From Nocardia stercoris (lineage in GTDB: Bacteria > Actinomycetota > Actinomycetes > Mycobacteriales > Mycobacteriaceae), in contig NZ_RFFH01000014.1 in NCBI RefSeq assembly GCF_003696265.1, forward strand, positions 102,435 to 166,434: DNA of 64,000 bases, in the 5' to 3' direction. The translations under genes were made by a program, and so were the position numbers. Of this stretch, positions 42,503 through 51,194 are shown piece by piece. Each line of letters begins with the position of its first letter. Within the stretch, counting starts at the first letter, position 1. Under the pieces are notes generated by a model. The model saw nothing but the letters and a program-made list of their open reading frames with translations, made no database searches and was not told the DNA's origin.

Positions 42503-44533
42503 TCAGACGGTGGTGCCGGCCGGCTTCGGGTCGAGACCGGTGGGGTGGAAGTAGCCGTGGAACTGGCCGTAGGTGCCGTGGCCGTCCGGGGGGTTCGACG
42601 TGTCCAGGCTGACCGGGTGGCCGTCGACCACCATCTGGGGACCGGCTTGGTCGACGACGATCAGAGCGCTGTGATGATCCCAGCGCATCACATCGCCGGT
42701 GCGCAGTTGGGACGGGTCGATGTGCACCCACGTGCGTTCGTCGGCGACGGTGCCGCGATACGCGGCGGAGGCATCACTTCCGTTGGGGTTGTTGGCTTCC
42801 CGGCTCACCGCGTCCGCGACGACGGCGGGCACCTTCTGGGTGGTGCCGTCGAACTTCATGTCCACCGGCGCGGTCGGGTCCGGCGCGGCGGGCGCGGCCG
42901 TGGGCGGCGGTGTTCCGGCATTCGGCGCGGTCACCGTGGCCGGGACCACACCCGGCTGCGCCGGTGCGGCGTTCGGGTCGGGGGCGTTCGGATCGGCCGG
43001 ATTCCCCTGAGCGTCCTTGCCGTCCTTGCCGTCCTTGGGCTGCAGCTGTTTCAGCACCGTGGGCGCGAACGCGCTGATCACCGGCGCCAGCACCATTCCA
43101 CCGATCATCAACAGCGGCAACAGTCCACCCAGACCGCCCCCGCCGGAACTCGACGCGTCGGCACCACTGTTCTTGATCTTGTCGATCGCCGCATTGACAG
43201 CGTCGAGCACCGGATCGCCGGTGCTGCCGTTCTTGCCGGTACCGGTCGTCGAACCGTCAGTGCCGGTGTCGGTGCCGAGCATGTCGCCGAACAGTTTCGG
43301 GAAGTCGACGTGGCCGCCGATCTTCGAGGTGCCCGGCGGCGGCGTGCCGTCGCCCGGCGGTGGCTTCTGACCGTCGCCCGGTGGCGGCTTCTGACCGTCA
43401 CCCGGTGGCGGCTTCTCACCGTCGCCTGGGTCGGGCTTGTGTTTCGGCTTGTAGGTCGGCGCATTGCCGTCGATGAACTTCTTCGCGTCCACCATGCCGT
43501 CGTGCATGGCCTTCGCTTCGTTCGAGACCGAGGTCACGGTCGAAATGATCTGGTCGCCGAGGTACTTGACGATGTCCGGACCGTACTTGCCGTCCTTCGT
43601 GAAGTCGTTCGCGAGGGCAGCCGTCGTCCCCTCCGCTGCGATCAGCTTCTTTCGTCCGTCGTCGATATCGGTTTTCAATTTGTCGACATCGGCCTGGCTC
43701 ATGTCACGAGTGTCGTACAGCTCGTTCTTCGCATTTCGGTTGTAATTGCCCAGTGCCTGGACGGCGTCGTGGTGCGCGTGCCAGGCGGGAGAGAACAGCG
43801 TGTCATGTAATTGACTGATGTCCATGGAAACGCGGTACCGAGTGTCGGCGAGCTTCGCGGCGACGTCACTGCTGATGTCGCCGACATTGCCGTCCCCGTT
43901 CTGGAGCGCGGAACTGATCCGCTCCAGAACCGATTTGTCATTCTTGTACATGTCCAGCATGTCGGACCAGCCGTTGATCGCGGTTCCGCCCAGCTGTTGC
44001 GACATATCAGAAAGACTCGGTGGCCGGTCCGCCTGGGCGCCGATCGAGTCGACGATATCCTGGAGATTATATTGCGCCATCGCGACCACGAACTTCAGCG
44101 CATCCGGCCATAATTTGTCCTCCGGTGAACCGGGTGACGGTATGAGATCGACGACGAACCAGTGACCGCTGGTGTTCGGGAAGATACTGCCGACTTGCTG
44201 GACCCCGTCGTATCCGACGACGATGCCGTTGCTGGTCAGCCCGAACCCATCCGCCTTGGATCCGGGGCCGCTGGTGTCGGCGAAGTCGCGGGACCATACC
44301 GTCTTGTCGCCGTTCTTGAGAACCAGCTTGTTGCCGTCGACCGTCGCGACCAGGGTGCCCTGACTGTTGTCGGTCCCCGATTCGAAGATCGTGTTGCCGG
44401 ACGAGTCGCGCAGGATCAGGTTCCCGGACTCGACCGTCATCTTGTAGCCCGAACCGTCGGGCGAGGTCAGCTCCTGGCCCTCGCCGAGAGTCTGCCCGGC
44501 CTTGAGCGTCGGACCTAGATCGGTAGGGGCCAT
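42503..44533 (-). CDS. ESX-associated protein with N-terminal bulb-type lectin domain
   Basis: The 676-residue protein starts at ATG with GGAG upstream. Residues about 8-105 match the bulb-type (mannose-binding) lectin pattern: LKAGQTLGEGQELTSPDGSG, then GNLILRDSSGNTIFES and NKLVLKNGDKTVWSRD. A long helical region (to about 370) follows, then PPPGDGQK repeats (about 375-405), a Gly-rich stretch, a hydrophobic block (LLPLLMIGGMVLAPVISAFA), GKDGKDGK and a C-terminal domain (about 570-676) with DPSQLRTGDVMRWDHHSALI. That last domain has an NlpC/P60-like strand pattern but lacks the nucleophile cysteine, and is shared with 55192-56973. Probably exported and glycan-binding; export is inferred. Confidence 0.75.
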   Translation of the reverse strand: MAPTDLGPTLKAGQTLGEGQELTSPDGSGYKMTVESGNLILRDSSGNTIFESGTDNSQGTLVATVDGNKLVLKNGDKTVWSRDFADTSGPGSKADGFGLTSNGIVVGYDGVQQVGSIFPNTSGHWFVVDLIPSPGSPEDKLWPDALKFVVAMAQYNLQDIVDSIGAQADRPPSLSDMSQQLGGTAINGWSDMLDMYKNDKSVLERISSALQNGDGNVGDISSDVAAKLADTRYRVSMDISQLHDTLFSPAWHAHHDAVQALGNYNRNAKNELYDTRDMSQADVDKLKTDIDDGRKKLIAAEGTTAALANDFTKDGKYGPDIVKYLGDQIISTVTSVSNEAKAMHDGMVDAKKFIDGNAPTYKPKHKPDPGDGEKPPPGDGQKPPPGDGQKPPPGDGTPPPGTSKIGGHVDFPKLFGDMLGTDTGTDGSTTGTGKNGSTGDPVLDAVNAAIDKIKNSGADASSSGGGGLGGLLPLLMIGGMVLAPVISAFAPTVLKQLQPKDGKDGKDAQGNPADPNAPDPNAAPAQPGVVPATVTAPNAGTPPPTAAPAAPDPTAPVDMKFDGTTQKVPAVVADAVSREANNPNGSDASAAYRGTVADERTWVHIDPSQLRTGDVMRWDHHSALIVVDQAGPQMVVDGHPVSLDTSNPPDGHGTYGQFHGYFHPTGLDPKPAGTTV
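43340..43440. repeat. in-frame PPPGDGQK-coding tandem repeats
   Basis: Three to four near-identical 24-bp units on the minus strand, preceded by related units, form a Pro/Gly/Asp/Lys hinge between the helical region and the C-terminal half of the lectin protein. Confidence 0.8.
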
Positions 44534-44575
44534 CAGATCTCCGGCCGCCAGGTTCGAATTTCACGCATCGGCCAC

Positions 44576-46363
44576 TCAGTTCGACAGCGGTGCGACGACG
44601 GGCGGCGCGTCCACCGGCGGCGCCACGGCCACGCTCGGGGGTCCGGCGGTGACGACGGGGCCCGCGGCCGGCGCGGTCGCCGCCGGGCGTGCCACCGGCG
44701 GCACGAACTGCGGGTGCGCGGCGATCTGCTGGTGGGCGTACACGGCGTCGCGCAGTGTCTGCTGGTCGGTCTCGCCGGACAGCAGGAGCACCAGTTCGGT
44801 GCAGCGGCGTTCGAAGACCATGGCGCGCAACACATCTGCGTTGTCGTCGAGCCGCAGGCCACCCAGCTCGACCCGGCCGACGTCGACGCGGCGGGACAGC
44901 ATGGCGGCCGACAGCAGGTCGTCGGCGTCGCGCAGGTCGTCCCACAGCTGACGCGGAACGGACTGTCCCGCTTGCAGTGTGGTCAGGATGCGTTCGCGCA
45001 GGTTGCGGGCCGAGAGCGCCTCGGCCGGCGTGGGCACCGTCCGCCCGACGGCGGCGTGGGCGTCGGCGGCCAGGGTGAGGCAGCCGAGCCGGATCGCCGG
45101 CTCCTGTACGGCGGCGACACTTTCCAGGGCTTGCGCGGTCCCGGTCAGCCCCAGCCGGTCCAGGGTGTCGGGGGTGCTGACCCGCAGGTCCAGGTCGTAG
45201 GCGGGGCCGACCATCCCTTCGACGGACGCGTCGGGCAGGCTCACCTTCAGGCCGGCGTCGATCGGCGCGGAGGACACCAGGGCGGTGATGCGGGTATCGT
45301 CCCGTGGTCCCAAGGCGGCGCCGAATTCGGCGAGAATCCGGGCGGGATCGGTGATTCCCTCCCAGGCGGCACCGGCATCGCCGCCCAGCAACTCGTCCCA
45401 CTGCCACGGGGTCGAAACCTCCTGCGGCAGGAACAGTCCGGCGGGCAGCCAGCCGCGCCCCTCGGTGGAGGTGAGGAACACCCGGACCCCGGACGGCCCG
45501 CGCATCACCGATACCGCCCAGGCGAGTCCGACGGCCGGGGAGTCGACGGCCGCCAGCACCGCGCCGAGCAGCGTGCGGGCCAGGATCAGGTCGTCGTCCG
45601 GCCCGCCGTTCACGACCGCGGTCTCGGTGGCCGAATCCTTCGCCGCCGCAACGGCTCTGGCGAACGGGCTGAGCATCGGCGGCACCAGCATCGGCGGCTG
45701 GTCGTCGGAGCGCTGGCCGTTGTGCTGCCCGGCGGATGAGAGGTCGCCGCCGGCGCCGGGCAGCCCGAGCAGGGCGTCGTCGGGGTTCGGGGTGCCGTGC
45801 AAGGCGCCGGTCGCGGTGAATCCGTCGCCACCGGGCAGGGCGCCGCCGGAACCCCCGTCGCCACCGTGACCGCCCATGCTGCCGAAGTCGGGCAGCATGG
45901 GCGTCGACAGCGTCGGTGCGGCGCCGGTGGTCGCGTTGACCAGCCGCGTGTCGGTGTGTCCGGCATCGACCGGATCGCCGGTCGTCGGCCCACCGGCCGG
46001 GACCGGGTCGCCGGGTCCGCCGGGTCCGGCATGGGTCGGGCCGTCGGGCACCTGACCGCCGGAGCCGCTGACCGTCGAACCGCCCTGCAGGTCGACACCT
46101 TCCAGGTCGTCGGCCGCGGAATGCAGTGCGGCACTGGTCTGCGCGTGCTGGTCGGCGAGATGGTTCCCGGCCCGCTCCCGCGCGTCGTAGTAGTTGTTCA
46201 GGGCGGCGCGGACCGGTTCGGCGATGGTGCCGTAGTTGTGCTGGAACGCGTCCAGCCAGGCCGACGGCGGCTTCGACCACTCGCGGGTCTGCTCGGACAT
46301 CCGCTGGTGGTCCAGGGCCCGTCGGCGAAGTTCCGCGGGGTCCAGGTTCAGGCCGTCAGCCAT
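44576..46363 (-). CDS. EspK-like ESX protein, paralogue 1
   Basis: From the ATG at 46363 (GGAG six bases upstream) the product has 595 residues. The N-terminus is a WXG100-like helical hairpin (about 1-95) with YYDARE, fitting YxxxD/E. A Pro/Gly-rich linker follows. The C-terminal domain (about 320-575) begins LARTLLGAVLAAVDSP and contains VFLTSTEGRGWLPAGLFLP, WEGITDPARILAEFG and AVYAHQQIAAHPQF. The same domain occurs in 46927-49452 and 52853-54784 and, as I recall, resembles the C-terminal part of mycobacterial EspK. EspK links EspB to the ESX-1 ATPase. The palindrome at 46428-46443 precedes the gene. Confidence 0.72.
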   Translation of the reverse strand: MADGLNLDPAELRRRALDHQRMSEQTREWSKPPSAWLDAFQHNYGTIAEPVRAALNNYYDARERAGNHLADQHAQTSAALHSAADDLEGVDLQGGSTVSGSGGQVPDGPTHAGPGGPGDPVPAGGPTTGDPVDAGHTDTRLVNATTGAAPTLSTPMLPDFGSMGGHGGDGGSGGALPGGDGFTATGALHGTPNPDDALLGLPGAGGDLSSAGQHNGQRSDDQPPMLVPPMLSPFARAVAAAKDSATETAVVNGGPDDDLILARTLLGAVLAAVDSPAVGLAWAVSVMRGPSGVRVFLTSTEGRGWLPAGLFLPQEVSTPWQWDELLGGDAGAAWEGITDPARILAEFGAALGPRDDTRITALVSSAPIDAGLKVSLPDASVEGMVGPAYDLDLRVSTPDTLDRLGLTGTAQALESVAAVQEPAIRLGCLTLAADAHAAVGRTVPTPAEALSARNLRERILTTLQAGQSVPRQLWDDLRDADDLLSAAMLSRRVDVGRVELGGLRLDDNADVLRAMVFERRCTELVLLLSGETDQQTLRDAVYAHQQIAAHPQFVPPVARPAATAPAAGPVVTAGPPSVAVAPPVDAPPVVAPLSN

Positions 46364-46427
46364 GGTGTCTCCGACTCCTCTCCGCACCCCGACGAGGGGG
46401 TATCCCCGACAAGGACATTGTCGAGCC

Positions 46428-46443
46428 TTCCCACACCTGGGAC
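46428..46443 (-). promoter_or_regulatory. ESX palindrome upstream of EspK-like paralogue 1
   Basis: TTCCCACACCTGGGAC, one mismatch at the last base. It lies 64 bp before the ATG. On the minus strand it is followed by GGCTCGACAATGTCC, like the element at 52779. Confidence 0.6.
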
Positions 46444-46476
46444 GGCAGATCACCGGGGCCACACCATGATCGGCGC

Positions 46477-46806
46477 CTAGGACAGGGCCGCGCTACCCAG
46501 CACGATCAGCGGCAGCGCGGGGTACTGCGGACCGTCGTACCAGTCGTCGTAGCCACCGCCGTAGAACGGGGGCTCCCAGCCACCGAATACGGGCGGCTGC
46601 CAGCCACCGAAGCGCGGCGGCGGCTGCCAGCCACCGAACTGCGGCGGGCACCACGGCCGCGGATACACCCCGTGGACGTCGTCGGCCTGCGCGATCGGGT
46701 CGGCGGCCGCGGTGGCAGCGAGCCCGGCGGGCACCACGAGCGCGGCCGCGACGCAGACCGCCGACAGTGTGCGCCGGGTCCGGGTGGCGACGGATTCTCC
46801 GAACAT
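46477..46806 (-). CDS. small secreted protein with FGGWQPP repeats
   Basis: The 109-residue product starts at ATG six bases after AGGAG. A signal peptide (basic RTRRTLS, hydrophobic core, cleavage near Ala-Ala-Ala-Asp at about 35) is followed by a Trp/Pro/Gly-rich mature part. It has three related units (FGGWQPPPR, FGGWQPPV, FGGWEPPF), then GGGYDDWYDG and a hydrophobic end. No family is recognised. It has the operator-like inverted repeat at 46865-46890 rather than an ESX palindrome, so it appears to belong to the gdh/permease regulon although it sits within the ESX accessory region. Confidence 0.75.
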   Translation of the reverse strand: MFGESVATRTRRTLSAVCVAAALVVPAGLAATAAADPIAQADDVHGVYPRPWCPPQFGGWQPPPRFGGWQPPVFGGWEPPFYGGGYDDWYDGPQYPALPLIVLGSAALS

Positions 46807-46864
46807 GACATCTCCTGAATCGCAAGGGATCCGGCGGACTCACGCGCCGGACGTGACACCAAAT

Positions 46865-46890
46865 ATTGTACCGTTATTCAGCGGCACGAT
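46865..46890. promoter_or_regulatory. 26-bp operator-like inverted repeat (site E)
   Basis: Half-sites ATTGTACCGTTAT and, on the other strand, ATCGTGCCGCTGA. It lies 58 bp before the ATG of the small secreted protein and matches the four sites in the first 15 kb. Confidence 0.6.
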
Positions 46891-46926
46891 CTAGCCGTGC
46901 GGCGGATCACATGGTGCGAGTGTGGA

Positions 46927-49452
46927 TCAGCGGCGGTCCGGTCCGGCCGTGATGGTCGGCCGCCCGCCCGGCCCGGGTCCCGGGCGCCCCCGCTCCGGCG
47001 GCACCGGAGCCCGCTCGAACGCCGGATGCGAGGTGAGATGGGCGTGCGTGTAGGTGACGTCCCGAAGCACCTGGCGCGTCGGTTCGGCGGCCAGCAGCAG
47101 CACCAGTTCGTTACCACGCCGCTGAAACAGCAGCGTGCGCAGCGCGGCGTTCTCCCGGCCCGCGGAACGCAACTCCCGCAGCGGAATTCGCGAGGCGTCG
47201 GTCAACAGCGGGAACGCGGTGGCGGCCAGCAGGTCGTCGGCGTCGCGCAACTCGGCCCACCAGCCGTCCGGGATCGGCCGGCGCTGCCGCAAGGCGGCGA
47301 GGATCCGGGCCCGCAGCGGCACCACGCCCAGCGCGTCCGGCAACGCGCTCAGCCAACCGTGCGCTGTCAGGGCGAGCTCCAGGCAGCGCGCCGAGATCTG
47401 CTCCGCCGGAAAGGCTTCCACCTGCTCCAGCAGCTGCGGCGCCGCCACCACGCCCAGCCGGTCGACCAGGCCCGGCCGGGGCGCGGACAGGTCGAGTTCC
47501 GGTGCGGCGGTCACGTCGCCTTCCAGCGCCACTCCGGGCAGCAGATCCGCCAGCCCCGCCTGCAGCGGCCGGGACGACACCACGGCCGACAGCCGGGCCC
47601 CGGATTGGGCCCGCCAAGCCAGCCCGAACTCCACCAGAATGCGAGCCGGGTCGGCCACTCCCTCCCACCCGGATTCCAGCGCCACCTCCCACACCCACGG
47701 AATCGACGCCTCCCGCGGCAGATACAGCCCCGTCGGCAGCCAGCCGCGCCCCTCCGTGGAGGTGAGGAAGGCACTCACCCCCTGGGAATGGCGCAGGGCT
47801 GCCACCGCCCATCCCGGCGCGACCGGGGAGGTGTCGACCACGGCGAGCATGCTGCGCAACAGGGTTCGGGCCAGCACCAGATCACCGTCGACCCGCTCCC
47901 CCAGCACGAAGGCCGGGGTGGCGGCCGCCATCGCCGCACCGACCGCGTCCCGGACCAGGTCCGCGCTGGATTCGCTGTGATGTTCCGGCTGCGTGTTAGT
48001 CGCGGGCGGCTTGCCCGCCACCGGCGGTCCGGGATGCCCGGGCGTGCCCACACTCACCCGGGGAACGGCGGTCGACGGGCCGGGCGCGGGCGACCCGGCG
48101 TGCCCGGCCGCACCACCGGGGGCCGGTGACGACGCTTGCGCCGCAACACCTTCGGACGAGATCGCGGGTGCCGGACCGGCTTGCGGGGCGGTGACCATCG
48201 GGACGGCCAGCGCGGCGGCGGCCGCGGCCACCGGATCCGGTCCGGGGATCGCACCGGCCACATGGCCCAGCGCGACCCCGGAGGCGTCCGAATCGAACTG
48301 CGGCACACCAGATGTACCGCCGAGCGGGCTGCCGGACGCGGGTTGATCCACGTCGTCGCCGCTGCGGTGGACACCGACCGGGCCGCCGAATCCGTCCGTC
48401 GGGTCGCCACCGAGATCGGGCCGGGACCCGTTGTCCGGTGCCGTATCCGAGGGCGGACCGTCGTCGTGCGCCGGTGGCCCGCTGCCGTGCCAGCCCGGTC
48501 CCGGATTGCCGGCGGGCGGCGGCCCGGCACCGAAGGCCCCCGGGTAGGCACCGTCGAATGTCCCACCGGTGGAAGGTGATCCGCCGACCGGTCCGGCCGG
48601 GGCGGCGTGGGACGGCGGCCCGAGCGGCAGCACCGCACCGCCCGGACCACCCGGACCAGCCGGCAGGTCGTCGAGGGTGGGCAGGCCCGGCAGGTGACCG
48701 AGCCCCAGCGCGTCCGCCAGCGCCGCCAGGCCCGGCAGCGGGATCGGCACCGTCGGGTCGGTCACGAGACCACGGAATCCGGCCTGGATCATCAAGGGAA
48801 GCACCAGATCCTGCGGATACGGCGGCAGTTGCGGTGATCCGCCGGGCCACCGCCCACTCGGGTGGCCCGGATGCCCGCCGCTGTTGCCCGGTCCGCTCGC
48901 ACGGTGGTTCAAGGGATCGTCGGTGCCGAGCAGATCCGCGATCGCCTGCAGCCCACGGAACTCCGACGATCCGAGCCGGGCCCGAGCCCGGGTCAGGATG
49001 CCGTCCGCGCGGTGTGCCGCCTGCTCGACGATGCCGTGGATCCGGTCCGCCGCCTGCTGTCGCGCCGCCGCGTCCTCGGGATCGGCGACCGGTACGGCGT
49101 TCACCTGACCGATCGTGGTCTCGTAGAGGTCCATCAGATCGTTCTGAGTATCGTGGACCAGGGACCCGAAGCGGTCGAAGACCTCCCCGGTGATCCGCAG
49201 CACGTCCGAGAAGTCCTGCAAGCGATTTCGGTGGGTCAGCAGTGCCGCCTTCACCGGATCCAGCGCCGCGCTGACCCGGACGCTGGCATCGAATCCGGCC
49301 ATCGCGGTGTCGACCGAACCGATGTCGAGCGCGTCGGCGCCGGTGGTCGCCGCGTGGCCCAGGCGATACCAGTAGTCGGGCCCGAGGGTGGGCCACCGGT
49401 CGCCGACGATATCGGGCCAGTACGGTGCGTCGGGTTCCGGATCCAGCGGCAT
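46927..49452 (-). CDS. EspK-like ESX protein, paralogue 2 with long N-terminal region
   Basis: The 841-residue protein ends with the same C-terminal domain as 44576-46363: LARTLLRSMLAVVDTSPVAP, then FLTSTEGRGWLPTGLYLP, WEGVADPARILVEFG and YTHAHLTSHPAF. The first 240 residues are different: an acidic aromatic start (PYWPDIVGDRWPTLGPDYWY) and long helices, resembling the N-terminal region of actinobacterial T7SS effectors. A Gly/Pro-rich middle (about 250-500) is low complexity. The gene is the last of the run starting with the EspB-like gene at 52667 and lies 4 bp after its upstream neighbour. Confidence 0.7.
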   Translation of the reverse strand: MPLDPEPDAPYWPDIVGDRWPTLGPDYWYRLGHAATTGADALDIGSVDTAMAGFDASVRVSAALDPVKAALLTHRNRLQDFSDVLRITGEVFDRFGSLVHDTQNDLMDLYETTIGQVNAVPVADPEDAAARQQAADRIHGIVEQAAHRADGILTRARARLGSSEFRGLQAIADLLGTDDPLNHRASGPGNSGGHPGHPSGRWPGGSPQLPPYPQDLVLPLMIQAGFRGLVTDPTVPIPLPGLAALADALGLGHLPGLPTLDDLPAGPGGPGGAVLPLGPPSHAAPAGPVGGSPSTGGTFDGAYPGAFGAGPPPAGNPGPGWHGSGPPAHDDGPPSDTAPDNGSRPDLGGDPTDGFGGPVGVHRSGDDVDQPASGSPLGGTSGVPQFDSDASGVALGHVAGAIPGPDPVAAAAAALAVPMVTAPQAGPAPAISSEGVAAQASSPAPGGAAGHAGSPAPGPSTAVPRVSVGTPGHPGPPVAGKPPATNTQPEHHSESSADLVRDAVGAAMAAATPAFVLGERVDGDLVLARTLLRSMLAVVDTSPVAPGWAVAALRHSQGVSAFLTSTEGRGWLPTGLYLPREASIPWVWEVALESGWEGVADPARILVEFGLAWRAQSGARLSAVVSSRPLQAGLADLLPGVALEGDVTAAPELDLSAPRPGLVDRLGVVAAPQLLEQVEAFPAEQISARCLELALTAHGWLSALPDALGVVPLRARILAALRQRRPIPDGWWAELRDADDLLAATAFPLLTDASRIPLRELRSAGRENAALRTLLFQRRGNELVLLLAAEPTRQVLRDVTYTHAHLTSHPAFERAPVPPERGRPGPGPGGRPTITAGPDRR

Positions 49453-49456
49453 CGGG

Positions 49457-49765
49457 TCACACGGTCTCGGTCGGGCCGCCGCCGTCGATGTCGGTCTGAC
49501 GCAGATCCTGCGCGGCCTGCGTCGTGTAATCGTGCAGTGCCTCCGAGCGCTCGGCGTGTGCGGTCACCGCCCGGCCGAAAGACGAAGTGATCCAACGCAA
49601 TTTGTCGACCAGTTCCTGGTCCAGCAGCGATCCGCCGGCGCCGCCACCGGTCATCGCGGCGAGCGCCCCGTGGACGTGGTCGCGCGCGTCACCGGCCGCG
49701 GCGTGCACCCGGCCCGAGGCGCTGATCACCTCGTCGGGTGCGTCTATGTCGAGAGCGTCGGCCAT
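49457..49765 (-). CDS. small helical ESX-associated protein
   Basis: The 102-residue protein is almost entirely helical: IDAPDEVISASGRVHAAAGD and a second helix LVDKLRWITSSFGRAVTAHA. Length and layout resemble EspC-like/WXG100-type hairpins with a Gly-rich turn (MTGGGAGGSLL) at about 38-48. There is no W-x-G motif. The gene lies between the YbaB-like gene at 49784 and EspK-like paralogue 2, as expected of a small partner cotranscribed with larger ESX proteins. Function is not known. Confidence 0.7.
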   Translation of the reverse strand: MADALDIDAPDEVISASGRVHAAAGDARDHVHGALAAMTGGGAGGSLLDQELVDKLRWITSSFGRAVTAHAERSEALHDYTTQAAQDLRQTDIDGGGPTETV

Positions 49766-49783
49766 GGCGGTACTCCGATCCGG

Positions 49784-50137
49784 TCAGAAGTGGCTGGTGC
49801 CACCGAATTCCGCGGCCTCCTGGGCGCGGTAGGCCGCCTCGGTGGGCAGGCCGAACGAGTCGACCGTGTAGGGGCGGGTTCCGTTGTGCAGCATCTCTTC
49901 CCGCAACCCGACCCGGGACTTCAGGTGCGCCAGTTTGCCCAGGCGCACGATCTCGGCAGCCAGCCATTCGTCCCCGTTGTCGCGCGCCTCGTCGGTGAGG
50001 TGCAGCCCGACGATCTCGCCGCTGCGGTCGCAGGCCACCCCGACCGTCTCGTCGGGGTTGAAGACCTCGTAGATCCGGGTCGCCCAGTCCGGCTGCACCG
50101 CAGCGTCTTCGAGGTCGGGCTCGTCGTAATCACTCAT
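49784..50137 (-). CDS. divergent YbaB/EspL-like protein
   Basis: From the ATG at 50137 the product has 117 residues. The central part fits the YbaB/EbfC fold: VACDRSGEIVGLHLTDEARD as paired strands, then a helix EWLAAEIVRLGKLAHLKSRV. It resembles the two clearer YbaB paralogues at 50834 and 54810, with an acidic N-terminus (SDYDEPDLED). In ESX-1, EspL is of this family and stabilises other Esp proteins. Assignment is by pattern only. The 7-bp gap to the upstream gene indicates cotranscription. Confidence 0.6.
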   Translation of the reverse strand: MSDYDEPDLEDAAVQPDWATRIYEVFNPDETVGVACDRSGEIVGLHLTDEARDNGDEWLAAEIVRLGKLAHLKSRVGLREEMLHNGTRPYTVDSFGLPTEAAYRAQEAAEFGGTSHF

Positions 50138-50144
50138 CACAGTC

Positions 50145-50837
50145 CTAGATTCGGGGTGTGGAGTACGGATCATCTTCGGCGACAGCCGATTCCAGCTGCT
50201 CAGTCAGCGCCTCCCAGCGTGCGTCGGCGACGTCGAGCGCGTGCCCGAGCTGCCAGAACCGGGTGCCGAGATACATGTCGGCGGTGCCGTCACCGATCAC
50301 GTCGAGGCGATCCTCGCCGGCCACGGCCGGATTCATGCTCACCGTCGCCACCGGCGGATGCCGGTCGTCCACCGAGAACAGTTTCGTCCCACCGGGAATG
50401 AAGGCCTGCCGCAACCGATCCCCCGCCTCGATCGCCAACGCCGCGCTGTTGGTGGTAATCGACACCTCGGAGTTGAGCAACAACTGCAGCACCCAGGCGC
50501 GCGCGGTCCGCTCCGGATGGTCGGCCGTGATCGACATCGCCGGGCACGCGGCGAGATTCACGACCAGCACCGAATCGGTCATCGTGACACCGACGATCAC
50601 CAGCCGGCCGGCCGTGCCCGACGGTTCGGGCAGGTCGTCGGCGGCCAGTTCCAGCACGTCCGAGCCGACCCCCACCGTGGCCGCCGGGAACGCGGTGACG
50701 GTACCGGTGGCGATCTCGATGGTGAAGGCCGCGATCGGGCTCGGCGCCCCGACCCCCACCGCCGCCAGGCGCACCAGGCCCTCGTCGTGCAGCCAGCGCA
50801 CCGTGTCGGCGAAGGTCACCTCCCCGGGTTCGGTCAT
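50145..50837 (-). CDS. ESX-associated protein of unknown function
   Basis: From the ATG at 50837, overlapping the YbaB-like gene by 4 bp (ATGA), the product has 230 residues. The sequence alternates strands and helices (FTIEIATGTVTAFPAATVGV and RLVIVGVTMTDSVLVVNLAA), with a region WVLQLLLNSEVSITTNSAAL and an acidic C-terminus. It is soluble and without signal peptide. I recognise no family; EspH- or SseC-like roles cannot be shown. Tight overlap with neighbours on both sides ties it to the EspB-EspL-like unit. Confidence 0.7.
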   Translation of the reverse strand: MTEPGEVTFADTVRWLHDEGLVRLAAVGVGAPSPIAAFTIEIATGTVTAFPAATVGVGSDVLELAADDLPEPSGTAGRLVIVGVTMTDSVLVVNLAACPAMSITADHPERTARAWVLQLLLNSEVSITTNSAALAIEAGDRLRQAFIPGGTKLFSVDDRHPPVATVSMNPAVAGEDRLDVIGDGTADMYLGTRFWQLGHALDVADARWEALTEQLESAVAEDDPYSTPRI

Positions 50838-51181
50838 TGCTCCACCTGCGCTCGGGCTTCCGCCTCGGCCTTCATCTCCGCCCACGGGTCCACATCCATC
50901 AGATGGCGGTACTGGCGGCCCGCATCGGCGGCACTCTCCCGGATCGCGGCCATGATCTCGGCGGCGAGTTCCTGATTGTCGTACTGCGCGGCGGTACCCG
51001 GCGCCAGATACAGCGCGGTCAGCCGGCCCATCGCGTCGACCTCGGGAACGACCGCGCCGCTCGGGGACGGCCGCCGCGCCCGGATCGAGTCGATCTGCTC
51101 GCGCAGATCGGCGATCTTGTGCCGCAGATCGCGGGCCGCGTCGAGCGCGGCCTTCACATCGGGATGCATGTCATAGCTCAC
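50834..51181 (-). CDS. YbaB/EbfC-family protein, EspL-like 1
   Basis: The 115-residue product starts at GTG. A long coiled helix (VKAALDAARDLRHKIADLRE) precedes a YbaB-type core: PSGAVVPEVDAMGRLTALYL, then NQELAAEIMAAIRESAADAG. It is 115 residues long, like EspL of M. tuberculosis, which lies next to espK and espB there; here the EspB-like gene is directly upstream (13-bp gap). YbaB proteins bind DNA in some bacteria, but EspL acts on ESX-1 substrates. The same block occurs at 54810-55169. Confidence 0.78.
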   Translation of the reverse strand: MSYDMHPDVKAALDAARDLRHKIADLREQIDSIRARRPSPSGAVVPEVDAMGRLTALYLAPGTAAQYDNQELAAEIMAAIRESAADAGRQYRHLMDVDPWAEMKAEAEARAQVEQ

Positions 51182-51194
51182 AGCGCACGCTCTC

